The position numbers and the translations under genes were made by a program. From Lachnospiraceae bacterium UBA3386 (GTDB lineage: Bacteria; Bacillota; Clostridia; Lachnospirales; Lachnospiraceae), in contig DEPS01000059.1 of NCBI GenBank assembly GCA_002358875.1, positions 1 through 6,516 of the forward strand: a stretch of DNA of 6,516 bases, given 5' to 3'. Under the pieces are notes generated by a model. The model saw nothing but the letters and a program-made list of their open reading frames with translations, did not search any database and was not told where the DNA came from. Shown piece after piece: positions 1 to 6,516 of the stretch (the first letter of the stretch is position 1; every line of letters starts with the position of its first letter).

Positions 1-104
1 TTGAGCAAGTCGACAAATCCAAAGAGCACTTGAACTTCAGGTGTACAAAACAGTATTTGACACCGATAGATTATTTACATTTGACGGAGATGAAAGATGA
101 GTAA
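1..104 (+). CDS. Possible 3' end of a type I restriction specificity subunit (HsdS), partial
   Basis: The frame whose first full codon is base 3 is open for 33 codons and ends at TAA 102-104. It begins EQVDKSK, a heptapeptide typical of the conserved helical segments of HsdS, the DNA-recognition subunit of type I restriction-modification enzymes. An hsdR gene follows directly, as expected for an hsd operon. The next 26 residues (EHLNFRCTKQYL and onward) do not look like the usual HsdS helix that continues after this motif (a run resembling SL..LE.LK..LMQ.YF). The true tail may therefore be frameshifted, truncated or recombined. In this frame the stop lies 8 bases inside hsdR. The neighbouring frame (bases 5-100) is also open and ends with TGA 98-100, giving a classical ATGA overlap with the hsdR start. 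Only the tail is visible, so the identity rests on one short motif plus context. Confidence 0.4.
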   Translation, partial: EQVDKSKEHLNFRCTKQYLTPIDYLHLTEMKDE

Positions 105-3100
105 TTTCGGATTTCTTGCAGGTCACCCTGAATATGCTTTGTTTTCAAAATCCTGCATCGAGGCGGAGAGGGTGTTCGCTACGTCACCTGCGATGTGTGC
201 GATCGGCTGCCGAAAGGCTCTGGAGCTCTCCGTCAAATGGGTTTATGCCGCAGACAGGACGCTGAAGGAGCCTTATCGCAACAACCTCCAGTCGCTTCTG
301 CATGAGGATTCGTTTATAGGGGCGGTGGATCCGCGCGTCTGGGGCGCGCTGCAGTATATCGTCCGGCTGGGGAACTTGGCGGTCCACACGGAGCGGGCTG
401 TCAAACCGGAGGATGCCGTGGCTTCGCTCGCCGCGCTTTTTAATTTTGTCGACTGGATTGATTACTGCTATGGAAAGGATTATGAAGAGAAGGCGTTTTC
501 CGAGAAAGCAATCCCTTCCGCGCATGTACCGCTTGATATTAAGAGGATAAAGGAGCAGCAGAGCCTCCTGAATGAAAAAGAGGAGACGATCAGAAAGCTG
601 GAAGAGCAGATCCGCGTCCTGTCCGAACAGTTTACAGCGGAGAAGGAAAAGGAGAAGGAGCACGAGGACAGGGATTTCGACCCGACAGAGGCGGTCACAC
701 GGGAGCGCCTGATCAATATCGACCTGAAAGAGCTCGGATGGCGTTTTGAAGGGGCGGAGAAGGATGTTGAGACGGAGTTCCTCCTTCATGATTACAAGGG
801 AGTTCCGGGTAAAACCGGAAAGGCAGATTACGTGCTGTTTGGAAAGGATGGCCTGCCGCTTGCTGTTATAGAAACAAAGCGTACGAGCATTGATCCTAAG
901 GACGGACGCCTGCAGGCGGCGGAGTATTCAAGATGCTTGGAAAGGATGTATGGCAGAAAGCCCATGATCTTTTTGTCGAATGGCTACGAGACTTACTTCA
1001 ATGAGCAGGATCTCGTCGGGGAGCACCGGGTCGGCGGTTTTTTCACCAGGGATTCGCTGCAGCGTCTGATGAACCGCAGGAAAGAGAGAAAGCCGCTTTC
1101 GGAGATCCCCATCAGCGACCGGATTACGAACCGCGTTTACCAGAAGGCTGCCATCCGGAAGGTCTGCGCAGAGATCGAGAACGGCCGCAGCAGGCACCTG
1201 CTCGTCATGGCGACGGGCTCCGGCAAGACGCGGACCGCTTCGAGCTGCGTAGATGTGCTCAGCCGGGGAAATTATATCACGAACGTCCTCTTCCTTGCTG
1301 ACCGCAGGGCGCTGGTCGGGCAGGCCTGTGAGGACTTCAAGAACTACCTTCCCAATATGAGCCTGTGCAACCTCCTTAAGAACCGGGACGATTACAAAGC
1401 ACGGATCGTGTTTTCCACCTATCCGACCATCCTGAACGCTATCGATTCAATCCAGAAAGACAATGGGCAAAGGGCCTTTTCTCCCGCCCACTTCGACCTG
1501 ATCATCATCGATGAGTGCCACCGGAGCATATTTCGGAAATATAAGGCCATTTTTGATTATTTTGACGCGCAGCTCCTGGGCCTGACTGCCACGCCGCGCG
1601 AAGATGTGGACCACGACACATACAGGTTCTTCGACATGGAGAGCCGAGTGCCGACGCACGTCTATACATACGAGGAAGCGATTGAAGAAAAGCACCTCGT
1701 CCCCTACTATAGCATCCTGACAAAGAGCCTTTTTGAGACAGAAGGGATCACCTACGACGATCTGTCCGAGGAGGACAAAAGGCGGTATGAAGATGACTTT
1801 GCGGAGGACGATGAGGCACCGCCGGCTTTTGTCCCTTCTTCCGATGTCGATCGGATCATTTTTAACCAGCAGACCATTGACCGCGTGCTGACCGACCTGA
1901 TGACCAAGGGCATGCGGGTCGCGGGCGGGGACCGCATCGCAAAGACGATCATTTTCGCCCAGAACAAAAGGCACGCGGAGCGGATCCTGCAGAGGTTCAA
2001 TAAGCTATACCCATCCCTGGGGCAGGATTTTTGCTCGAGGGTTGTTTGCGATGACAGCGGCTCCGACGCGGTAATCAGCAATTTCAAGCAGCCTGAGTCG
2101 CCTTCCCCTTACAGCCTGGAACAGGAGAAGCCGCCGCATATCGTCATCTCCGTGGACATGATGGATACCGGAATCGACGTCCCTCATATCGGGAACCTTG
2201 TATTCTTCAAGCAGGTCAGGTCCAAGACAAAGTTCTGGCAGATGATCGGGCGCGGGACGCGCAGGTGCGACGGGATGGAGTGCGTCGACTCTATAGACGG
2301 GTCATATACAGACAAAAGGCGTTTTTTCATTTTTGACTACTGTAACAATTTCTATTTCTTCCGTGAAAACCCCAAGGGGATTGAGGCAAAGTACGTGCCT
2401 AAGATCTCCGAATCGCTTTTTATAAAACGCGTCCGGATTTCCAAATGCCTGCAGCATTCCGCTTATGTCGACGAGGTCTACCAGACCTGGCGGCGCGAGT
2501 TGATCTCAACGTATTATGCACAGATCAAAGAACTCCAGAGCCTCATGAAAGAACGCATTGACATAAAACTGGAACGAAAGTTCGTGGACAAGTACAGCGA
2601 GGAGGGACGGTTTGAGGTCATCGATGAGACGATGACAAAGGAACTGTCGGAGCACCTCGCGCCGCTGGTGGCCATCCACGACAACGATGAGGAAGCCAAA
2701 CGTTTTGACAACTTCATGTACGGCATGATCCTGCTTTCCATGGATAGCGGGAAGGTGTCCGCAGGGTACAGGAAGGGACTATGCAGTGTCGGCGCAGGCC
2801 TGGAAGGGATCGGGGCCGTGCCCGCCGTCAGTAAGTACCTTCCCCTGATCCGCGAGATCCAGACGCCGGAATTCTGTGCTTCCAACGATGTCTTAAAATT
2901 CGAGGAAGCCCGAAAGAAGCTGCGCAGCCTGATCCGGCTTATCCCTAAGACAGCGGAGCGCATCATCGACACGAACCTCACTGATCCGGTTCTGCATTAC
3001 GAGGAAGGAGTGGTGCTCGATGCCGGGTATGATTTCGAAGATTACAGGCTCAAGGTAGACCGATATATCAACGAGCACCGAAATTCCCTCATCATCCACA

Positions 3101-3498
3101 AACTCGTCCGCAACCAGCCGCTCACCCAGGGCGACTACAGGGAACTGGAACGCATCCTCACCACGGAGCTCGGGAACAAGGAAGACTACCAGCGGGAATT
3201 CGGTGATACCCCCTTCGGCCTTTTGGTGCGAAAGATCGCGAAGCTCGACCACGAGGCCGCCATGGAAGCCTTCTCCGGCTTCATCAACGAGGAAAACCTG
3301 AACGCCCGCCAGATTGCTTTTGTCCAAAAGGTGATCGCCTATGTGGAACAGAACGGCTATATGGAAGACATGAACATCCTCCTCCGTGCCCCCTTCGACA
3401 AGCCAACATCTTTTGTCAGGCTATTCGCCGCCGGACAGCAGAAGAAGCTTGTCGAGGCAATCAATAAGGTGAGGCAGAATGCCGAAGTGGTGGCGTAG
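97..3498 (+). CDS. hsdR: Type I restriction enzyme R subunit (ATP-dependent endonuclease/translocase)
   Basis: This is the motor and nuclease subunit of a type I restriction enzyme. With HsdM and HsdS it binds unmethylated target sites, pumps DNA using ATP and cuts at a distance, acting in the cytoplasm against foreign DNA. Domains in order: a DUF4145-type N-terminal domain (about 5-115; the opening SNFGFL resembles EcoKI HsdR); a charged coiled coil (about 149-190); a PD-(D/E)xK nuclease with D244, E259-T-K261 and the downstream QxxxY motif Q273-Y277; helicase domain 1 with Walker A ATGSGKT 372-378, DECH 472-475 and TAT 497-499; helicase domain 2 with IIFAQN 618-623, TGID 691-694 and QMIGRGTR 715-722; and an EcoEI_R_C-type C-terminal domain (about 980-1120). 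All key residues are present and the 1133-residue frame is intact, close to EcoKI HsdR in length, so the subunit is probably active. ATG 97 is preceded by GGAGA at 86-90. The start overlaps the possible hsdS tail, suggesting translational coupling. hsdM is not in the window. Confidence 0.95.
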   Translation: MSNFGFLAGHPEYALFSKSCIEAERVFATSPAMCAIGCRKALELSVKWVYAADRTLKEPYRNNLQSLLHEDSFIGAVDPRVWGALQYIVRLGNLAVHTERAVKPEDAVASLAALFNFVDWIDYCYGKDYEEKAFSEKAIPSAHVPLDIKRIKEQQSLLNEKEETIRKLEEQIRVLSEQFTAEKEKEKEHEDRDFDPTEAVTRERLINIDLKELGWRFEGAEKDVETEFLLHDYKGVPGKTGKADYVLFGKDGLPLAVIETKRTSIDPKDGRLQAAEYSRCLERMYGRKPMIFLSNGYETYFNEQDLVGEHRVGGFFTRDSLQRLMNRRKERKPLSEIPISDRITNRVYQKAAIRKVCAEIENGRSRHLLVMATGSGKTRTASSCVDVLSRGNYITNVLFLADRRALVGQACEDFKNYLPNMSLCNLLKNRDDYKARIVFSTYPTILNAIDSIQKDNGQRAFSPAHFDLIIIDECHRSIFRKYKAIFDYFDAQLLGLTATPREDVDHDTYRFFDMESRVPTHVYTYEEAIEEKHLVPYYSILTKSLFETEGITYDDLSEEDKRRYEDDFAEDDEAPPAFVPSSDVDRIIFNQQTIDRVLTDLMTKGMRVAGGDRIAKTIIFAQNKRHAERILQRFNKLYPSLGQDFCSRVVCDDSGSDAVISNFKQPESPSPYSLEQEKPPHIVISVDMMDTGIDVPHIGNLVFFKQVRSKTKFWQMIGRGTRRCDGMECVDSIDGSYTDKRRFFIFDYCNNFYFFRENPKGIEAKYVPKISESLFIKRVRISKCLQHSAYVDEVYQTWRRELISTYYAQIKELQSLMKERIDIKLERKFVDKYSEEGRFEVIDETMTKELSEHLAPLVAIHDNDEEAKRFDNFMYGMILLSMDSGKVSAGYRKGLCSVGAGLEGIGAVPAVSKYLPLIREIQTPEFCASNDVLKFEEARKKLRSLIRLIPKTAERIIDTNLTDPVLHYEEGVVLDAGYDFEDYRLKVDRYINEHRNSLIIHKLVRNQPLTQGDYRELERILTTELGNKEDYQREFGDTPFGLLVRKIAKLDHEAAMEAFSGFINEENLNARQIAFVQKVIAYVEQNGYMEDMNILLRAPFDKPTSFVRLFAAGQQKKLVEAINKVRQNAEVVA

Positions 3499-3565
3499 GC
3501 GGCGAACATTTGGCATTTTATAACAGAATCAAAAGCGTAAGTTTAGCATTGGCAGGAGCATATTT

Positions 3566-3904
3566 ATGGTCGGAAAGTATAAGGTCATCACCCTCTGCGG
3601 CAGCACCCGTTTTAAGGATGCCTTTATGGAAGCCCAGAAGCGTTTGACATTGGAAGGCAACATAGTGATCAGTGTTGGTCTTTTTGGCCACTCCGGGGAC
3701 AATGAGGTCTGGGAGGGCATGTCAGAAGACACTCTGACAAAGACCAAGGAGATGCTGGATGACATGCATAAACGCAAGATAGACATGGCAGACGAGATTT
3801 TCGTAATCAACGTTGGCGGCTATATCGGATCAAGCACCAGATCTGAGATTGAATATGCGACCGCAGCCGGAAAGGCAATCAGCTACTTGGAGCCAGTGGC
3901 GTAA
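3566..3904 (+). CDS. Nucleoside 2-deoxyribosyltransferase-like protein
   Basis: A 112-residue single-domain cytoplasmic protein related to the nucleoside 2-deoxyribosyltransferase superfamily, whose members cleave or transfer the N-glycosidic bond of deoxynucleosides or deoxynucleotides. Visible marks are an N-terminal beta strand and loop VITLCGSTRF (7-16), a middle IDMADEIFVIN (72-82), and GGYIGSSTRSEIEYA (84-98), in which E94 sits where the catalytic glutamate of the family lies. The aspartate found before the S/G-T in classical enzymes is not obvious; S89-S90 stand there. It is also shorter than classical transferases, which run to roughly 150-165 residues. The substrate is therefore unknown, and it may be a hydrolase or a nucleotide-binding protein. 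AGGAG at 3554-3558, seven bases before the ATG, supports the start. It lies 67 bases after hsdR with no visible terminator, so co-transcription is possible. The superfamily call is firm; the enzymatic role is inference. Confidence 0.75.
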   Translation: MVGKYKVITLCGSTRFKDAFMEAQKRLTLEGNIVISVGLFGHSGDNEVWEGMSEDTLTKTKEMLDDMHKRKIDMADEIFVINVGGYIGSSTRSEIEYATAAGKAISYLEPVA

Positions 3905-3949
3905 GCGCAGCGTGGCAGAAGCCTGCATTAAACGTAAACGGAGTGAACT

Positions 3950-4675
3950 ATGGATCTGTCAAAATACGATGGAAAGCATGTCCGCGTAAGGGATAAATGG
4001 GGAGAAATCTTCACGGGCATGGCGGAGTATGGAAACTATGATTTTCTGGAATGTGAATATGGCGGTGAGGAGGACGGCATTTTCATTGAAGACTGCCTGA
4101 TCTATAATTCTCAGGTCGTCTCCATAGAGGAAATCGAAGTGCACGGTACGGTTGAATTATGGACCGAACGACTGACCCTGCGCAGATACCGCTTGGAGGA
4201 TGTGGATGATCTGTATCGTTACCTTGGGACAGATCCTGAGATGTATCGGTATTCCGGATGGAACCCTTACGCGACTTTAGAGATGGCAGGGGACACTGTT
4301 CGGAGCTTTATCGACAGCTATGACAACGAGCATGCTTATTCATGGGTTATGGATATTGATGACGTTATAGTCGGCACGATCGGAGCCTATGACTATAAGG
4401 GTGATCAGATCGAGGTGGGATTTAGTGTTGTACCGGGGTGGCAGGGACGAGGTCTTGCAACCGAGGCGCTGAGGAAAGTGCTGGTATATTTGACGGAAAA
4501 TGAAGCCATCCCCTGCGTGAGTGCCTGGTGCGCTTCGGAGAATTTCGGGTCGAAGCGGGTGCTTGAAAAAGCGGGGATGAAGCTGGTCCGCAGAGAAAAG
4601 GACAGCCTTGCAGTCGAAGGCAGGGTGTATGATAAACTGATCTACGAATACAGGAGCGGTATTTGTCATGTCTGA
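3950..4675 (+). CDS. GNAT family N-acetyltransferase with N-terminal Sm/SH3-like barrel domain
   Basis: A 241-residue two-part protein. Residues 1-62 (DGKHVRVRDKWGEIFTGMAEY, then an acidic stretch and IFIEDCLIYNSQVVSIEEIEV) look like a small all-beta Sm- or SH3-like barrel; this is inferred from the strand pattern only. Residues 69-235 form a RimJ/RimL-like GNAT (Acetyltransf_3) domain that would transfer an acetyl group from acetyl-CoA to an amine. It opens with ELWTERLTLRRYRLEDVDDL (69-88), has the pre-motif strand IEVGFSVVPGW, the acetyl-CoA pyrophosphate loop QGRGLA at 165-170, and the C-terminal NFGSKRVLEKAGM helix typical of the family. The acceptor (ribosomal protein, small molecule or antibiotic) cannot be read from the sequence. 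GGAG at 3940-3943, six bases before ATG 3950, supports the start and so keeps both domains in one chain. It lies 45 bases after the preceding gene, probably in the same transcript. Confidence 0.88.
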   Translation: MDLSKYDGKHVRVRDKWGEIFTGMAEYGNYDFLECEYGGEEDGIFIEDCLIYNSQVVSIEEIEVHGTVELWTERLTLRRYRLEDVDDLYRYLGTDPEMYRYSGWNPYATLEMAGDTVRSFIDSYDNEHAYSWVMDIDDVIVGTIGAYDYKGDQIEVGFSVVPGWQGRGLATEALRKVLVYLTENEAIPCVSAWCASENFGSKRVLEKAGMKLVRREKDSLAVEGRVYDKLIYEYRSGICHV

Positions 4676-4710
4676 AATGTGGTGAACCAGATAAGGCTGA
4701 CGGAACATCA

Positions 4711-4716
4711 TATAAT
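4711..4716 (+). promoter_or_regulatory. Possible -10 box upstream of the amidohydrolase gene
   Basis: A perfect TATAAT lies in the 136-base gap between the acetyltransferase and the amidohydrolase, about 95 bases before the latter's start. At the expected 17-base spacing the -35 position (4688-4693) reads CAGATA, a poor match to TTGACA, and there is no TG extension before the box. A promoter giving the amidohydrolase its own transcript with a leader of roughly 90 bases is plausible but weakly supported. Confidence 0.2.
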
Positions 4717-4755
4717 GAGTCTTCCACGCCTTGAAAAGCGGCGGGATTGTCGAGT

Positions 4756-4782
4756 AAAGATGTCGGGAAACAAAACATCTTT
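4756..4782 (+). promoter_or_regulatory. Inverted repeat / RNA hairpin just upstream of the amidohydrolase RBS
   Basis: AAAGATGT (4756-4763) and ACATCTTT (4775-4782) are perfect 8-base inverted complements separated by an 11-base loop; T4755 and G4783 could add a wobble pair. The stem is AT-rich, so it is only moderately stable. The run of three T after the stem is too short for a convincing intrinsic terminator, and transcription appears to continue into the gene. The first AAGGAG follows three bases later (4786-4791). The element could be a binding dyad for a regulator, a hairpin affecting translation, or a processing site separating the amidohydrolase message from the genes before it. Confidence 0.4.
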
Positions 4783-4797
4783 GATAAGGAGAAGAGA

Positions 4798-4803
4798 AAG
4801 GAG
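4798..4803 (+). promoter_or_regulatory. Ribosome binding site that decides the amidohydrolase start
   Basis: AAGGAG at 4798-4803 is eight bases before ATG 4812, ideal spacing. The longest reading would start at GTG 4803, inside this very site, and its only upstream alternative (AAGGAG 4786-4791) is eleven bases away. ATG 4818 would be 14 bases from the site. ATG 4812 is therefore the best start. Confidence 0.7.
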
Positions 4804-4811
4804 TGGTCCAA

Positions 4812-6488
4812 ATGGGCATGAAAAAAAGTGGGAAAAAAGCGGATGTCGCCGATCTGATCGTGTACGGTAAGATTTTCACTTCTGAAAATGATCGGATTGT
4901 AGAAGCATTTGCCGTAAAGGACGGCAGGTATGTCTATGTCGGTGACAGAAAAGGAGCTGAAGCATTTATTGAAGACGGCAGGACTGAAATTCTTGATTAT
5001 ACAGGAAAGGGGCTCGTGATGCCCTCCTGCGGCAACGGCCACGCGCATTATTCGATGGGATATGCCCTGGAATCTGTCGGTACGATCATCGGGGTACAGG
5101 ACGATGCAGAGAAATTCTTAAAGGAGATCCTCCCCGCCGCGGTGAAGAAGGCGAGGGAGGCCGGGGCAGCGACGGTATTCGGCTTTGGCTGGAATTTTTT
5201 GCTTTTCAAGGATAATATGCCCACCCGTCAGCAGATGGATGAAATATGCAGTGATATACCCATTTATTTCGCAGACGTGGAAGGGCATAAGGGCCTGGTA
5301 AACACTCTTTGTCTGATCAAAGCCGGTATCATGAAGGAAGACGGCACTGTACTCAGGAAAGAAGTGCGGGGAGGCGAAATCGTGATGGGATCCGACGGCA
5401 CTCCTACCGGATTCCTGAAGGAGCAGGCCGGGACCTTTGTGCGTTCCTTCCTGGACAATGACAGGCTCTTTACCGTTGAAACAGCGAAGGCCAATATGGC
5501 AAAAATTCAGGAACAGCTCCTGTCGGAGGGCTATACGATGTATATCGACGGCTGGGGCAACTATTTCTATAATGATCATTTCTACCGGGGCGCCCGTCAG
5601 ATGGACGAAGCCGGGGATATGCATTTTGTATTGGGCTTAAGCTATGAAATTGAAAGCTGGATGGACATAGACCAGGCCCTGGCCCAGGCTGATGAGGCCA
5701 GAAAGTACGCTTCCGCGCATGTTGTGCCAAACTGGGTCAAGCTCTTCATGGACGGTACGGTGGAAGGCGGAACCGGTTTTGTCGATCCCTTATATCCCGA
5801 CGGACATCAGGGACTCGTCAACTGGACGGAAGAGGAAACGACAGATATTACCCGCAAGGTAAACGGAAAAGGCATGGCCATGCATATTCATACGATGGGC
5901 AACAAGGCCGTGGGCCGCGCTGTCAGCGCATTTGCGGAAGGCGGGAAGGATGATATGCGCAATACGATTGTGCATGTGCGCAACGTAAGCGAGGCAGACT
6001 GGAAGCTTATGAAAGAGCACAACATCTATGCTACTACGGGCATACTTTGGCATAATATGCCAACCGGGATGTCCGAGACGCTAAAAACCATAGTTCCTGC
6101 GGGCATGGAGGACAAATCGTATCCCATGAAATCCTATTTCGATCACGGCGTCAATGTGTCCTCACATACGGATTACCCTGCGCTCACCGGCTGCCCTGAC
6201 GATCCGTTCGGCATTATGGAGATTGCGGTTACATGCGTACACCCGACTGTGAAGGGAGAACCCTGGTGGCCTGAAGAGGGTCTGACTCGCGAGCAGGCTC
6301 TCACGGTCCTGACCATGGGATGCGCAAAGCAGATGTTCCTTGAGGATGAAAGAGGGAGCGTACGCGAAGGCAAATACGCCGATTTTCTCCTTGTCGACAA
6401 GGACGTACTGTCCTGCCCGGTGGATCAGATTCACACTGCCAGGCCTCTGGCCACCTACTTTGAGGGGAAGAAGGTTTTCTCTGCGTAA
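4812..6488 (+). CDS. YtcJ-like metal-dependent amidohydrolase (Amidohydrolase_3 family)
   Basis: A 558-residue cytoplasmic protein with no signal peptide, belonging to the amidohydrolase superfamily, Amidohydrolase_3 branch (YtcJ and N-substituted formamide deformylase-like enzymes), which hydrolyse C-N bonds with metal ions. A small N-terminal beta domain (ADLIVYGKIFT, then AFAVKDGRYVYVGD) packs with the C-terminal end (GSVREGKYADFLLVDKD), as usual for the superfamily. Metal-site candidates of the TIM barrel are H77-A-H79 after strand 1, K310 in WVKLFMDGT (probably the carboxylated lysine), H358-I-H360, H388 in IVHVRN, and D454 in SSHTDYP. Around the first motif the usual (I)DSHxH reads GNGHAH, with Asn at 75. 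The length matches the family. The natural substrate cannot be predicted, and no transporter or pathway gene next to it helps. It is separated from the acetyltransferase by a 136-base gap holding a hairpin, so it may be its own transcription unit. The frame is complete to TAA 6486-6488. Confidence 0.9.
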   Translation: MGMKKSGKKADVADLIVYGKIFTSENDRIVEAFAVKDGRYVYVGDRKGAEAFIEDGRTEILDYTGKGLVMPSCGNGHAHYSMGYALESVGTIIGVQDDAEKFLKEILPAAVKKAREAGAATVFGFGWNFLLFKDNMPTRQQMDEICSDIPIYFADVEGHKGLVNTLCLIKAGIMKEDGTVLRKEVRGGEIVMGSDGTPTGFLKEQAGTFVRSFLDNDRLFTVETAKANMAKIQEQLLSEGYTMYIDGWGNYFYNDHFYRGARQMDEAGDMHFVLGLSYEIESWMDIDQALAQADEARKYASAHVVPNWVKLFMDGTVEGGTGFVDPLYPDGHQGLVNWTEEETTDITRKVNGKGMAMHIHTMGNKAVGRAVSAFAEGGKDDMRNTIVHVRNVSEADWKLMKEHNIYATTGILWHNMPTGMSETLKTIVPAGMEDKSYPMKSYFDHGVNVSSHTDYPALTGCPDDPFGIMEIAVTCVHPTVKGEPWWPEEGLTREQALTVLTMGCAKQMFLEDERGSVREGKYADFLLVDKDVLSCPVDQIHTARPLATYFEGKKVFSA

Positions 6489-6516
6489 GGTGGTAGTTTA
6501 AAAAATCGCGCTGATG

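Noticed and set aside
57..62. TTGACA just upstream of hsdR, as a possible -35 box
   Set aside because: The position 17 bases downstream reads TTTGAC, not a -10 box, and would leave almost no leader before the hsdR start.
184..789. Long minus-strand open frame of 201 codons inside hsdR
   Set aside because: It lies wholly opposite a well-supported hsdR, shows no recognisable domain and has an unnatural composition, so it is a shadow of the coding strand.
803..820. Inverted repeat TTCCGG / CCGGAA with a six-base loop
   Set aside because: It sits in the middle of hsdR in the conserved nuclease domain, is only 6 bp and has no T-run, so it is probably a coincidence of codons.
3519..3524. TATAAC after hsdR as a -10 box for the downstream gene
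   Set aside because: The -35 position at normal spacing (around 3496-3501, TAGGCG) shows no match, so it does not stand as a promoter.
3915..3926. GCAG-AAGC-CTGC hairpin after the deoxyribosyltransferase-like gene as a terminator
   Set aside because: The stem is only 4 bp and no T-run follows, so termination is not supported.
4679..4870. Small plus-strand frame of 63 codons between the acetyltransferase and amidohydrolase
   Set aside because: No ribosome binding site at its ATG, overlaps the amidohydrolase start by about 60 bases, contains the hairpin and is very rich in Arg and Lys; most likely non-coding.
4340..5048. Two overlapping minus-strand open frames (179 and 208 codons) across the acetyltransferase-amidohydrolase gap
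   Set aside because: Both run opposite conserved coding sequence at each end and have no domain signature; rich in Pro, Ser and Cys as expected of antisense readings.

Overview
The window has four intact genes, all on the + strand and tightly spaced, plus the tail of a probable fifth gene at the left edge. Moderately high GC with many AT-ending codons, strong AGGAG-type ribosome binding sites and the protein family mix suggest a Firmicute, probably a gut-type Clostridium or Lachnospiraceae relative. That assignment is inference; there is no RNA gene or other phylogenetic marker here.

Left half (1-3498): the restriction end of a type I restriction-modification locus. The first bases read as EQVDKSK, a conserved signature of HsdS specificity subunits, so the window probably opens in the last codons of an hsdS reading. 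The following gene is a full-length hsdR with an N-terminal DUF4145-type domain, coiled coil, PD-(D/E)xK nuclease, complete SF2 helicase motor and C-terminal assembly domain. hsdM and most of hsdS would lie upstream, outside the window.

Middle (3499-4675): two short genes, each with a good ribosome binding site and a gap under 70 bases. The first is a 112-residue protein of the nucleoside 2-deoxyribosyltransferase-like superfamily. The second is a GNAT acetyltransferase fused to a small N-terminal beta-barrel-like domain. No terminator is visible between hsdR and these genes, so read-through is possible, but a functional link to restriction is not shown.

Right part (4676-6516): a 136-base intergenic stretch with a perfect 8-bp inverted repeat just before the ribosome binding site, then a complete YtcJ-like (Amidohydrolase_3) metal-dependent hydrolase. 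The last 28 bases hold nothing recognisable.

I see no mobile element, CRISPR array, tRNA or rRNA. Nothing here amounts to a clearly new system. The points most worth a second look are the broken-looking hsdS tail, the nucleotide-metabolism-type gene directly behind hsdR, the barrel-GNAT fusion and the hairpin before the amidohydrolase.
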